Both the position numbers and the translations under genes were made by a program. A stretch of DNA of 64,000 nt from Mycobacterium avium subsp. avium (lineage in GTDB: Bacteria; Actinomycetota; Actinomycetes; Mycobacteriales; Mycobacteriaceae), in assembly GCF_009741445.1 (NCBI RefSeq), contig NZ_CP046507.1, positions 4,892,930 to 4,956,929 of the forward strand, read 5' to 3'. Shown here in pieces: positions 8,202-16,955 of this stretch. Positions within the stretch are counted from its first letter, which is position 1. Each line of letters opens with the position of its first letter. The notes under the pieces were generated by a model. It ran no database searches. It saw only the letters and a list, made by a program, of their open reading frames with translations, and had not been told where the DNA came from.

Positions 8202-8786
8202 ATGCCAACCGATCCCAACGGGCCCGCCGCGCCGCGAAGACGCAGCGAGAGGTCGCGCACCGCGATCGTCACCGCGACCCGGGAACTGCTGCTGGAGCGG
8301 GGGTTCGACGGGCTGACCATCGAGGCGGTCGCCGCCCGCGCCGGGGTGGGCAAGCAGACCATCTACCGCTGGTGGCCCACCCGTCCCGCCCTGGTCGCCG
8401 ACGTGATGCTGGAAGACGCCGACAGGCTGCTCGCATCCGTCGAGCACAGCGGCGATCTGGCCGCCGACCTGGTCGGCTGGGTGGGCAAGCTGGTCACCAG
8501 CCTCACGACGCCGCGCGGTTCGGCCATGCTGCGCACCCTGACCGTGGCGTGCATGGAGCACGAGGACACCGCGGTCAAACTGCGCGCCGGGTTCAGCGCG
8601 CCGCTGCACGACAGCGTGCGGGCCCGATTGCTGGCCGAGGGCGTGGACGCGGCCACCGCCGAATCGGCCGCGGACGCCATCGTCGGTGGTGTGGTGTATC
8701 CGATTCTGTCCGGCGCGCAACGCTATTCGCGCCGCCGGGCGGAACACACCACCCGCCTCATCGTGGCCGCCCTGACCGCAGGCTGA
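8202..8786 (+). CDS. TetR-family transcriptional regulator
   Basis: 194 aa from the ATG at 8202, which has GCGAGGA about 8 bases upstream; a longer frame from 8106 would run over the palindromic operator. The helix-turn-helix lies near residues 37-57 (LTIEAVAARAGVGKQTIYRW), followed by a TetR C-terminal ligand domain. It is divergent from the acyl-CoA dehydrogenase/thiolase/DUF35 operon and most likely represses it. The ligand is unknown, perhaps an acyl-CoA of that pathway. Confidence 0.93.
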   Translation: MPTDPNGPAAPRRRSERSRTAIVTATRELLLERGFDGLTIEAVAARAGVGKQTIYRWWPTRPALVADVMLEDADRLLASVEHSGDLAADLVGWVGKLVTSLTTPRGSAMLRTLTVACMEHEDTAVKLRAGFSAPLHDSVRARLLAEGVDAATAESAADAIVGGVVYPILSGAQRYSRRRAEHTTRLIVAALTAG

Positions 8787-8851
8787 CGCCCGGACGGCCT
8801 TGGCGGCGCGGCGGATTCGCCGATCCGGCGTGCGCCGCAACCGAATGGTCC

Positions 8852-8857
8852 TAGCAT
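8852..8857 (+). promoter_or_regulatory. -10 element TAGCAT of a probable leaderless promoter
   Basis: TAGCAT ends 6 bases before the GTG at 8864, the spacing expected when the transcript starts on the initiation codon. No good Shine-Dalgarno precedes that GTG. Confidence 0.45.
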
Positions 8858-8863
8858 GAGGCG

Positions 8864-9961
8864 GTGGTCCACACCCCCGGTTCGCCCGATCAGGCCGCTC
8901 CCAAGGCGCGCGACGCGTGGCAATTCTTCCAGCGGATGCTCGCCGACGTCACCGCGATCGTGACCGAGGACGCCGAGACCGAACGGGAACTGGCCGAGGG
9001 GCTGCGCGTGGTGGCGCGGGTGTCGTCACTGTGTGCGCAGATGACGGTCGAGGCCGACCCGGAGCGGCCGTCGTTCTTCGATATGTGTTCGGACAACCGG
9101 ATGGTCGGCGGCCCCAACCCGGACGGCAACTACTACCTGGCGATGATCCGCGGGGACCGCCGCTACCGGATCACCGGCACCCGGGGAACCAGCGCGTACC
9201 TGGGTTTTCAGATCCTGGCCGGCACCGGGCTCACCCCGCGGCGGATGGCCGGTTATCTCAGCGACGCCGACTTGGCCTCGGAAGCAGGGGAATTCGCGCT
9301 GCTGCTGTCGGCCGACGAGCCGTCGGATCCGGCCGGCGCCCAGTGGGTGAAGATCCCGCCGGATGCGTCGTCGGTGGTGGTCCGGGAATACATCGGCGAT
9401 CGGGCCGCCGAGCAGTTGGCCACCCTGCGCATCGAGGCGCTGGACCCCGGCCCGCTGACGCCGCTCACCGACGAGCAGCTCGCCGACCAGTTCACCGCGA
9501 TGGCATGGTCGTTGATGAAGCTCGCGACGCTGCACCGCACCATCAAACCCGAACTGCTGCAATCCCCCAACACGTTGCTGACCGCCCAGGCCGCCGACCT
9601 GGGCGAGGCCGACACCACCCCGGACAACCTGTACATGATGGGCACCTTCCGGCTCGATCCCGGCCAGGCCCTGGTGCTCGACATCGCGCCGCCCGACACC
9701 CGGTATTGGAACGTCACGCTGGAAAGCATCTGGCACGAATGCCTGGAGCCGCGCCGCCGGCACAGCTCGGTGACGAACCGCGGCGTGCGGCCGGACGCGG
9801 ACGGACGGGTGCGCATCGCGATCTCCGCGCGGGACTTCGGCTTTGGCCATTGGCTGGACACCGGCGGCCGGCATCGCGGCTTCGTCGTGCTGCGCTGGCT
9901 GGACAACCCGAGCCCGCCCGAGGTCGCGGTGTCGGTGCGCGAAGCGCGGGAGCGACCATGA
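8864..9961 (+). CDS. DUF1214 domain protein
   Basis: 365 aa. The C-terminal half has the DUF1214 signature (ALVLDIAPPDTRYWNVTLESI, then NRGVRPDADGRVRIAISARD and GFVVLRWLDNP). The N-terminal half is helical, with RYRITGTRGTSAYLGFQIL as an entry to a beta-rich domain. The enzymatic role of this family is not settled, and I do not assign one. The GTG start follows a TAGCAT -10 element by 6 bases, suggesting a leaderless mRNA. The stop overlaps the sulfotransferase start (ATGA), so translation is coupled. Confidence 0.82.
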   Translation: MVHTPGSPDQAAPKARDAWQFFQRMLADVTAIVTEDAETERELAEGLRVVARVSSLCAQMTVEADPERPSFFDMCSDNRMVGGPNPDGNYYLAMIRGDRRYRITGTRGTSAYLGFQILAGTGLTPRRMAGYLSDADLASEAGEFALLLSADEPSDPAGAQWVKIPPDASSVVVREYIGDRAAEQLATLRIEALDPGPLTPLTDEQLADQFTAMAWSLMKLATLHRTIKPELLQSPNTLLTAQAADLGEADTTPDNLYMMGTFRLDPGQALVLDIAPPDTRYWNVTLESIWHECLEPRRRHSSVTNRGVRPDADGRVRIAISARDFGFGHWLDTGGRHRGFVVLRWLDNPSPPEVAVSVREARERP

Positions 9962-11130
9962 GCCTGCAGGACCGGTTCGCCCCGGAACGGCTGATCGCCG
10001 CCGCCTGCGAGCAGGCCGGCAGCGACGACTTCGGCGCCGAGGGCTGGCGGCCCGGGCTGCACCGCCTCACCGACGGGCTGATCAACGACGCGCGGCTGTC
10101 CGACATCGGCGTCGAGATCGCTCACCTGGACATCATGCGTGCGCTGAAGAACCGGCTCAACGTAATCGCTTGGCGCAAAGCACATCCCGAGGTGGCCGAG
10201 CAGAAGATCAGCGCCCCGATCTTCATCGTCGGCCAGCCGCGCACCGGGACGACGATCCTCTACGACCTGCTCGCCCAGGATCCCGCGCTGCGCGCGCCGC
10301 TCACCTGGGAGGTCGACGAGCCCTGTCCGGTGCCGCGGCCCGAGACCTATCACGACGATCCGCGCATCGCCCGGACACAGGCCGGCATCGACCTGTCCGA
10401 GCAGATCATGCCCGGGTTCCTGGCCTTTCACCCGATGGGCGCGCTGGTCGGGCAGGAGTGTGTGCGCATCACCGCGGCCGAGTTCGTCAGCATGATCTTC
10501 TCGGTGCAGTACCGGCTGCCGAACTACTACCGCTGGCTGCTGTACGAGGCGGACCACGCGGGCGCCTACCGCTTCCACCGAATTTTCCTGCAGCACTTGC
10601 AGTCCGGCGTGCCCGGGCAGTGGTTGCTGAAATCCCCGGCGCACCTGTGGCAGCTGGATGCGCTGCTGGCCGAGTACCCGGACGCGCTGATCGTGCAGAC
10701 CCACCGCGATCCGCTCAACGTCATCTCCTCCATCGCGGCGCTGACCCATCACCTGCGCGGGATGTGTAGCGACGAGTCCAGCATCACCGAGTGCGCGGCG
10801 CAGTCCTACGAGGAGATCGTCGTGGGCCTGGACCGCGAGATGGCGCTGCGCGACCGGGGCGCCGTGCCGCCCGGCCGCGTGATCGACGTGCAGTACGCCG
10901 ATTTCATGAAGGACCCGTGGACCACGATCAAAGACATCTATGAGCGGCTGGACCGCGAGCTGCGGCCCGATGCCGAGCAGAGAATGCGCGAGTTCCTCGC
11001 GTCGCATCCCTCCGACGGTGGGCGCAGCCGCTACACCTGGTCGGACACCGGGCTGGACGCCGGTGCGGTGCGTGAGCGGGTGCGCGCCTATCAGGACCGC
11101 TACGGGGTACCCACCGAGGCGTTGCGCTGA
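9958..11130 (+). CDS. PAPS-dependent sulfotransferase family protein
   Basis: 390 aa. The 5'-phosphosulfate-binding loop is visible as IFIVGQPRTGTTILYDLLA (about residue 85), and the 3'-phosphate site as LIVQTHRDPLNVISSI. LLKSPAHLWQLDAL lies between them. This is the layout of the large mycobacterial sulfotransferase group related to Stf0-Stf10. It would transfer sulfate from PAPS to a hydroxyl of a lipid or small molecule; the acceptor is unknown. It is translationally coupled to the DUF1214 gene upstream, and 16 bases separate it from the DUF190 gene. Confidence 0.88.
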   Translation: MSLQDRFAPERLIAAACEQAGSDDFGAEGWRPGLHRLTDGLINDARLSDIGVEIAHLDIMRALKNRLNVIAWRKAHPEVAEQKISAPIFIVGQPRTGTTILYDLLAQDPALRAPLTWEVDEPCPVPRPETYHDDPRIARTQAGIDLSEQIMPGFLAFHPMGALVGQECVRITAAEFVSMIFSVQYRLPNYYRWLLYEADHAGAYRFHRIFLQHLQSGVPGQWLLKSPAHLWQLDALLAEYPDALIVQTHRDPLNVISSIAALTHHLRGMCSDESSITECAAQSYEEIVVGLDREMALRDRGAVPPGRVIDVQYADFMKDPWTTIKDIYERLDRELRPDAEQRMREFLASHPSDGGRSRYTWSDTGLDAGAVRERVRAYQDRYGVPTEALR

Positions 11131-11146
11131 GGCGACGGGAGCTGCG

Positions 11147-12214
11147 GTGGACGACGATTGCCTGAAACTCACCACCTACCTGGCCGAGCGGAGGCGGGCC
11201 GGGAACCGCTTCGTCTCCGACGTCCTGCTGGACCTGTACGCCCGCCACCGGGTGGAGTGCGCGGTGCTGCTCCGCGGCATCGGCGGGTTCGGCAGCGGAC
11301 ACCGGCTGCGCAGCGACGAGTCCCTCACCCTGTCGGAGGATCCCCCGGTAGCCATCGTCGCGACCGACACCAGGGCCAAGATCGAGGCGCTGCTCGATGA
11401 GGTGCTGGCCGTCAAACAACGCGGCCTGGTCACCTTGGAGCGGGCCCGGCTGCTGCACGCCGACGTCGGCGCGGCGCGCCCGCCCGAGGGTGACGCCGCC
11501 AAGTTGACCGTCTACCTCGGCCGCAAGCAGCGCGTCAACGGGGCGCCGGCCTCCATCGGGGTCTGCGATCTGCTGCACCGACGCGGCCTGGCCGGCGCCA
11601 CGGTGCTGCTGGGCGTCGACGGTGTCGTGCACGGAGAACGCCGCCGCGCCAGCTTCTTCGGCCGCAACGTCGACGTGCCGATGATGATCGTGGTGGTCGG
11701 ATCCGGCGCGCACATCGGGCGGGTGCTGCCCGAGATCGCCGCGCTGCTGCGCCGGCCGCTGTTCACGCTGGAACGGGTCCGAGTATGCAAGCGCGACGGC
11801 CGATTGCTGGAGCCGCCGCACGCCCTGCCCGGCGTCGACGAGCGCGGGCTGCCGCTGTTCCAGCAGCTGACCGTGTACACCTCCGAATCCGCGCGGCACG
11901 GCGGCGTGCCGATTCACCGCGCGATCGTGGCGCGGCTGCGTCAGGCGACGGCGGCCGACGGCGCCACCGTGCTGCGCGGCGTCTGGGCTTTTCACGGCGA
12001 CCACCCGCCGCACGGGGACGGGTTGTTCGCGCTGACCCGACGGGTGCCCGTGGTCACCATCGTCGTCGACACGCCGGCCCACATCGCCGAATCCTTCGCC
12101 GTCATCGACGAATTGACCGGCGCCGAGGGCCTGGTCACCAGCGAGATGGTGCCCGCGCTGGTGTCCGACGACGGCGGGCCCGGCGCCGGGCGGATGGCCC
12201 GGCACCGCTACTAA
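11147..12214 (+). CDS. triple DUF190 (PII-like) protein
   Basis: 355 aa from the GTG at 11147 (GGGAGC 5 bases upstream); the longer frame from 10940 lies inside the sulfotransferase. It consists of three consecutive DUF190 repeats. Each opens with a K/Q-LT-x-Y beta strand (LKLTTYLAERRRAG, AKLTVYLGRKQRVNG, QQLTVYTSESARHGG) and contains a hydrophobic LLRGI/LLGVDG/LRGVWAF strand and a later VAIVATDT/MIVVVGSG/VTIVVDTP strand. DUF190 is a PII-like fold that normally trimerises, so a single chain of three could form one covalent trimer. The ligand and partner are unknown. It converges on the aldolase gene with one base between them. Confidence 0.82.
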   Translation: MDDDCLKLTTYLAERRRAGNRFVSDVLLDLYARHRVECAVLLRGIGGFGSGHRLRSDESLTLSEDPPVAIVATDTRAKIEALLDEVLAVKQRGLVTLERARLLHADVGAARPPEGDAAKLTVYLGRKQRVNGAPASIGVCDLLHRRGLAGATVLLGVDGVVHGERRRASFFGRNVDVPMMIVVVGSGAHIGRVLPEIAALLRRPLFTLERVRVCKRDGRLLEPPHALPGVDERGLPLFQQLTVYTSESARHGGVPIHRAIVARLRQATAADGATVLRGVWAFHGDHPPHGDGLFALTRRVPVVTIVVDTPAHIAESFAVIDELTGAEGLVTSEMVPALVSDDGGPGAGRMARHRY

Positions 12215-12215
12215 C

Positions 12216-13109
12216 TCAGCCGGCGACCGAGGCGTCGTAAATCGACTGGATCGCCTTGTCCAGCGTCGCGTTGAACTGCTCGTCGGACTGGTCGACCGTG
12301 AGGCCCTCGGTGAGCGCCCGGCTGAAGCTGGCGATCAGGCCGGCGTTCTTGGCCAGCAGCTCATTGGCCTCCTCGCGGGAGTAGCCACCCGAGAGCGCCA
12401 CCACCCGCATCACCTTGGGGTGTTCGATCAGCGGGCGGTAGAAGTTGGCCTCGGTGGGCAGGCTCAGCTTGAGCATCACCCGCTGCCCGTCGGGCACCGA
12501 GTCGAGTTGCTTGGTGATCTCGTCGCGCAGGATGCCCTCGGCCTTGGGCTTGTCGGCGATCGAGATGGTGACCTCGGGTTCGATGATCGGCACCAGCCCG
12601 TGGGAGAGCACCTGGTGGGCGAGCTCGAACTGCTGGGCGACCACCGCGGCGATGCCCGCCGGGTTGGCGCCGCCGATCACCGACCGTTCCTTGGTGCCGA
12701 ACACGCCCTTGCTCACGGCCCGCTGCAGCAGCTCGTCGAGCCCGGGGATCGGCTTCATCAGCTGCACGTCGTCGGACGCTTCGGCCAGACCCTTGTCGAT
12801 CTTGAGGATGGGCACCACGCCCTTGGTCTCCCACAGGTAGGTGGTCGACGGCTTGCCCTCGATGTCGCGGTCCATGGTCTGCTCGAACAGGATCGCCGCC
12901 AGCACCCGGTCGCCGGTGAACGCCGGCGAGGTGATGATCCGCGACCGCATCTGGTGGATGAGGTCGAACATCTCCTTCTCGGAGGAGTACGCGCTGTCTT
13001 CGATGCCGTACAGGCGCAGCGCCTTGGGCGTCGAGCCGCCGCTCTGGTCGAGCGCGGCGATGAACCCTTTGCCCGATGTCATCCGCTCCGCTTGCTGTTG
13101 GTTCGACAT
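12216..13109 (-). CDS. fda: fructose-bisphosphate aldolase class I
   Basis: 297 aa from the ATG at 13109; an in-frame extension to 13154 is unlikely. It matches the short bacterial class I aldolases (S. aureus Fda type): FIAALDQSGGSTPKALRLYG at residues 16-35, VPILKIDKGLAE, IIEPEV, and VMLKLSLPTEANFY with Lys214 as the Schiff-base lysine. It cleaves fructose 1,6-bisphosphate to DHAP and glyceraldehyde 3-phosphate without a metal. Mycobacteria usually rely on a class II metal-dependent enzyme encoded elsewhere, so this is probably a second aldolase. It is monocistronic, with a long 5' region. Confidence 0.93.
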   Translation of the reverse strand: MSNQQQAERMTSGKGFIAALDQSGGSTPKALRLYGIEDSAYSSEKEMFDLIHQMRSRIITSPAFTGDRVLAAILFEQTMDRDIEGKPSTTYLWETKGVVPILKIDKGLAEASDDVQLMKPIPGLDELLQRAVSKGVFGTKERSVIGGANPAGIAAVVAQQFELAHQVLSHGLVPIIEPEVTISIADKPKAEGILRDEITKQLDSVPDGQRVMLKLSLPTEANFYRPLIEHPKVMRVVALSGGYSREEANELLAKNAGLIASFSRALTEGLTVDQSDEQFNATLDKAIQSIYDASVAG

Positions 13110-13556
13110 TGAACTCTCCCACTTCCTCATGGCCCTCACGGGCACACCGCACATGGTCCGCGCCGGCGCGGCGCACCCGGCCTCCGACTTTTGAGATGCC
13201 CGCGCGCGCTCGAGCTTGGATCGTGCCGATCATATTCGCCGCATCCCGGACGAGCGTGCGGGAGGGTACCGCCGCCGCGGGTCCGGTAAACGTCGGCGCC
13301 GGCGGCCGGCGGACCCGGCATCGGGCGACGGCGCCCGCAAACCGTCCGGCATTTTGGGCGTGCTACGCCGCGTGTCCTACCATTGACTAAACGCGTGTTA
13401 GCTGGATCTGCACTCGCAGCGCAGATCGACGGGGTGCGTCTCCCCCGCAGGCGAGCGAGTTCCCGTGGGGTTGAATCAACAGCCCCCGGATATGGCAGTG
13501 GCTGTTTTCGATAGCTAGCGGTGTCCCCCGCAGGGACCGAATGTGAGTGATGGACC
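13110..13556. other. 447-bp divergent intergenic region between aldolase and STAS genes
   Basis: No credible coding frame. It must hold the promoters of both genes. The half near the STAS gene is rich in short repeats: CCCCCGCAGG occurs twice (about 13443 and 13525), the second within a GTCCC-CCGCA-GGGAC stem-loop, and GGGGTTGA/TCAACAGCCCC (about 13465-13485) can also fold. TTGACT at 13383 resembles a -35 element, but no convincing -10 follows at the proper spacing. I recognise no known riboswitch family. Confidence 0.4.
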
Positions 13557-13934
13557 ATGGGCGAACAACCCGGCGATCTCGCCGACCCCACCCCCTTCGA
13601 GGTGGGCAAACACCAGGTAGATCAGGCGGTCGTGCTCACCGTCTCCGGCGAGGTGGACATGCTCAGCTCGCCGATGCTGGCCGAGGCCATTCAGACCGCC
13701 CTGGCCGCCAAACCGGCCGCGCTGATCGTCGACCTGTCCAAGGTCGGGTTTCTGGCGTCGGCCGGGATGACCGTGCTGGTGACCACGCAGGCCGAGCTGC
13801 AGCCACCGACGAAGTTCGCGGTGGTGGCCGACGGCTCGGCCACCAGCCGGCCGATCAAACTGATGGGAATCGACAGCGTGCTCTCGCTCTACCCGAGCCT
13901 GAACGACGCGCTGAGCGCCCTGTCCGGTGCGTGA
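13557..13934 (+). CDS. STAS-domain anti-sigma factor antagonist
   Basis: 125 aa, a single STAS domain. VVLTVSGEVDMLSSPML is the first strand-helix unit and IVDLSKVGFLASAGMTVLV holds the conserved phosphorylatable serine (Ser68). Such proteins release a sigma factor by binding an anti-sigma kinase when unphosphorylated; mycobacterial examples are RsfA and RsfB for SigF. No partner kinase gene lies nearby, so the target is unassigned. It is convergent with the phosphotransferase gene at 13991. Confidence 0.88.
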   Translation: MGEQPGDLADPTPFEVGKHQVDQAVVLTVSGEVDMLSSPMLAEAIQTALAAKPAALIVDLSKVGFLASAGMTVLVTTQAELQPPTKFAVVADGSATSRPIKLMGIDSVLSLYPSLNDALSALSGA

Positions 13935-13990
13935 GCCGCGCCGGGGCTGATCGATGACCGGTCCCGGTTCGCGCGGACGCGAATGCCTGA

Positions 13991-15076
13991 TCACTGGGCG
14001 CGGGCCAGCACCTGCTGGATGCGTTCCTGCCGCGGCAGCACCGGGCCGTCGTCGAGGGGTTCGTCGATGCCCAGCTCGGCGAGTCCGGCCTTGGTCAGCA
14101 GCCCGGTGCCGTAGGCGGCCAGCACCAGCTTCTGGTCGTCGCTGTGGCCGTCCTCGACGAGCATCGCCCCGATGAGGCAGATGACCGCCATCTTGTAGGC
14201 GTTGAAGGCCCGATACCAGGGCCGGTTGACCGGCTCGATGCCGCTGGCCGACTGGTAGTGCGCCAGCAGGGCGTCGATGGGCAGCGCCGCGGGATGGCTG
14301 TTGATCCCGACCGGCTGCATCCACAGCATCTCCAGCCAGCCGATGTCGGTGAGCGGGTCGCCGACGGTGGTCATCTCCCAATCGAAGACCGCGCTGACCT
14401 CGCCGCCGGTGAAGGCGAAGTTGCCCGGTTTGGCGTCGCCGTGCACCAGCGTGATGCGCGGGCACGGCGCAGGCTTACCGGAAAGCAGCGCCCGGTGCAA
14501 CCGCTCCAGGGCGGGCAGCGGCCCGCGTTTGACCCGGTTCATCTCGGCGGCCCAGTGGCCGAGTTCGCGATCCAGGTGGCCGGCGCCGTCGTCGAGGGTG
14601 GCCAGTCCGGTCCGGGTGAGGTCGACGGCGTGGATCGCGGCCAGCTGTTCGGCCAGGCTCTCGCACATCCGGGCCACGGTGTCATCGGACGCATCGGCGG
14701 GCGGCTGCATCTCGTAGACCTCGCCGGCGACCCGTTCCATCACGAAGAACGGCCGGCCGAGCACGTCTCCGGTGGGTTCCAGCCACAACGCCCGCGGCGC
14801 CCGGACGTCGGTGTCGGCCAGGGCGCGCAGGATGCCGAACTGCCGCGCCAGGTCGTAGGGCTCCAGCAGCGCCGGCGGGCTGGGCCGCAGCCGCAACACC
14901 ACGTCGCGCCGCTCGTCGCGGCCGCGCCGGGTCGCGATGACGCTCATCGTCATCATCTCGGCCGAGTGCCCGAAGCTGACCCGGTCGATGCCCTCGACCC
15001 GCACGTCGTCGGCGTCCGGCAGCCGGCCGCGCAGCCAGCCGGTCAGCCGTCGTTCCCGCTCGGCGCCCAGCGTCAC
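13991..15076 (-). CDS. aminoglycoside phosphotransferase-fold kinase
   Basis: 361 aa from the GTG at 15076, which overlaps the stop of the upstream gene (GTGA); the longer open frame to 15901 runs antisense-like through that gene. Kinase-like motifs are ITLVHGDAKPGNFAF (catalytic loop, HGD...N) and VSAVFDWEMTTVGDPLTDIG (DFG-equivalent Asp), with FFVMERVAGEVYEM as the hinge. Similarity is to the APH/ACAD10-type group that phosphorylates hydroxylated acyl-CoAs or small molecules. It is operonic with the gene at 15073-16209, so the two probably act on the same compound. Confidence 0.85.
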   Translation of the reverse strand: MTLGAERERRLTGWLRGRLPDADDVRVEGIDRVSFGHSAEMMTMSVIATRRGRDERRDVVLRLRPSPPALLEPYDLARQFGILRALADTDVRAPRALWLEPTGDVLGRPFFVMERVAGEVYEMQPPADASDDTVARMCESLAEQLAAIHAVDLTRTGLATLDDGAGHLDRELGHWAAEMNRVKRGPLPALERLHRALLSGKPAPCPRITLVHGDAKPGNFAFTGGEVSAVFDWEMTTVGDPLTDIGWLEMLWMQPVGINSHPAALPIDALLAHYQSASGIEPVNRPWYRAFNAYKMAVICLIGAMLVEDGHSDDQKLVLAAYGTGLLTKAGLAELGIDEPLDDGPVLPRQERIQQVLARAQ

Positions 15077-16209
15077 CGGTCGGCCCCGTCGCCGTCGGCC
15101 GGCAGACGGTCCACCGGCGTCTTGTCCTGGGTGAACGCGGACATGTCCATGGCCCTCCAATTGGGGTAGCGACGATAGCCCTGCCCGCCGAGCAGCAATT
15201 CGAAGATGCCCCAACCGGTGTGGCCGTCGCGTTCGAACCGCATCAGCTGGTCGAGCGCCATCGATTTGTCCTCGGTCTCGCTCAGCTGCTCGGGATCGCT
15301 GCTGTCCCAAGCGAAATGGATGAAGTAGGAGCCGCCGCCCAGGTCTTCGTAGTGGCAGTGCGCCATCGGCAGCCCGTAGTAGGCGTTGACCTGCGGATGG
15401 GGCGCCTCGGCGACCACCCGGTGCGCCCGGCCGTCTTCGTCGGTGAACACGAGCACCGCGCGCGCGGGCCGCTTGCGCTCGCCGTCGAATTCCACCTCGT
15501 GCTCGATCTTGACGAACCGTTTGGACGGCGTCCCGTCGGCATAGGTGATGCCGCCGTCGGCGTAAAGGACTGTGCCGTCGCAGGATTCGATGACCCACGC
15601 TTCGATGGCGTGGTCGCCGAATCCGGCGTCCAGCCACAACCAGAAGTCGATCCGGTCGGAGACCCGCACCCCGAAGGTGCGGTCCCGGCCGCCGTGGAAG
15701 CCGTCGACGCTGACGCGCTGGCCGTCGATGCGCACCCAGCCGCTCCAGCGCCCCGGTTCTTTCATGTGGTACATGTCGGCCAGCAGCCGGCCGTCCGGGC
15801 CGGACACCTTCATCGGCAACAGCTCCCACATCGGGGCGGTGGGTTCGTAGTAGAGCTCCCATTCGATGCCGGAGTTGTTGGGCCCGACGTCGAGTCGCCA
15901 CTTCTTCAGCGGCTCGACGCAGGTCCAGCGCATCGGCCCGGCGCGCAGCTCACCCCTGTCGTCGCCGGTGACCGGCCGCCCGGACAGCAGGTCCCAGTGC
16001 CGGCCGTCGGCGAGGCTGACCTTGACGTAGCCCAGCCCGCTGGCGGTGTTGGGGTTGTTGCCGTAGCCGCTGGCCAACAGCATGGTGCCGTCCGGTGCCG
16101 CGGCAAAGAAATAACAGCGATCCGACCAGGTCGGGTCGGCGTCGTGCACCTGGTCGAAGGTGGTCGGAAGCTGGTGGGTGAACGACTCGTCGGCGGCGGA
16201 ATACCCCAT
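15073..16209 (-). CDS. conserved protein of unknown function, beta-rich lipocalin-like
   Basis: 378 aa from the ATG at 16209 (AAAGG 8 bases upstream); an in-frame extension to 16248 lacks support. The protein is rich in Trp, Gly and aromatic beta-strand motifs (DRIDFWLWLDAGFGDHAIEA, GGGSYFIHFAWDS, YYGLPMAHCHYEDL) and has no membrane segment. This resembles the AttH/hydroxyneurosporene-hydratase-like lipocalin group often found beside phosphotransferase-fold genes in actinobacteria, but I do not assign a reaction. It is the first gene of the pair with the kinase at 13991 and is divergent to a TetR gene 125 bases away. Confidence 0.75.
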   Translation of the reverse strand: MGYSAADESFTHQLPTTFDQVHDADPTWSDRCYFFAAAPDGTMLLASGYGNNPNTASGLGYVKVSLADGRHWDLLSGRPVTGDDRGELRAGPMRWTCVEPLKKWRLDVGPNNSGIEWELYYEPTAPMWELLPMKVSGPDGRLLADMYHMKEPGRWSGWVRIDGQRVSVDGFHGGRDRTFGVRVSDRIDFWLWLDAGFGDHAIEAWVIESCDGTVLYADGGITYADGTPSKRFVKIEHEVEFDGERKRPARAVLVFTDEDGRAHRVVAEAPHPQVNAYYGLPMAHCHYEDLGGGSYFIHFAWDSSDPEQLSETEDKSMALDQLMRFERDGHTGWGIFELLLGGQGYRRYPNWRAMDMSAFTQDKTPVDRLPADGDGADR

Positions 16210-16334
16210 CAATCGGCCTTTCTGGCTAGCAATACGGTTGCGCGGCAAGGTATTTCGTCAACAGGTCCGGCCCTGTCCACGCTGCTGCGGATCCGATAGT
16301 CAAGCCGCACAACGCATCCCGTAACATCGCCGCC

Positions 16335-16955
16335 ATGGAACCGAGCCGGCGGTGGGGCGACGACCGCGCGATCCTCGACGACGAGGAGGCCCGCAGACGG
16401 ATCCTGGAGGCCGCCGGCCGCTGCATCGTGCGGCGCGGCAACACCCAGTTCCGGATGGGCGAGGTCGCCGACGAGGCGGGCGTGTCACGGTCGACGGTCT
16501 ACCGCTACTTCCCCGGACGCGACGACGTGCTGCTGGGCCTGATGCTGCGCCGAGTGGACCACGCCCTCGCGGAGTCGGTGCGCTCGCTGCCCGCCCCCGA
16601 GGACCCCGTTCGCTCGGTGCCGCAGATGGTGCTGGCGCGGGTGGAATCGGTGGACGGCAACCCGCTGAACGAAGCGTTGTTCGCCGCCGAGAGCACGGCG
16701 ATGGCCAGCGCGCTGCAGAAGGGCTCCGAACCACTGGTCGAGCTGCTGTTGCGGCATTACGGCCCGCTGCTGGAGCGCTGGAAGGCGGCGGGGCTGCTCT
16801 ACCCGGACGTCGATTTCCGGTCCGTCGTGCAGTGGTTGCACACCGCGACGTTGTTCCTGCTGGCGCCCTCCTGGCGATATCGGCCGCACGCCGACAAGCG
16901 CCGGTTCGTCGAGCAGTTCGTGGTGCGGGCCTTGGTGCCACAGATCAGACAATAA
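16335..16955 (+). CDS. TetR-family transcriptional regulator
   Basis: 206 aa. The helix-turn-helix is near residues 39-59 (RMGEVADEAGVSRSTVYRYF). The C-terminal domain contains SVVQWLHTATLFLLAPSW, as in the mycobacterial regulators next to lipid-modifying genes. TAACAT ends 7 bases before the ATG, suggesting a leaderless transcript. It is divergent from the 15073-16209/13991-15076 pair and followed by a second phosphotransferase gene, and may regulate both sides. Its stop codon lies inside the 26-bp inverted repeat at 16945. Confidence 0.92.
   Translation: MEPSRRWGDDRAILDDEEARRRILEAAGRCIVRRGNTQFRMGEVADEAGVSRSTVYRYFPGRDDVLLGLMLRRVDHALAESVRSLPAPEDPVRSVPQMVLARVESVDGNPLNEALFAAESTAMASALQKGSEPLVELLLRHYGPLLERWKAAGLLYPDVDFRSVVQWLHTATLFLLAPSWRYRPHADKRRFVEQFVVRALVPQIRQ

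Noticed and set aside
13991..15901. 636-aa kinase extended over the upstream gene
   Set aside because: The extension is a shadow of the 15073-16209 gene; the GTG at 15076 gives the correct domain start.
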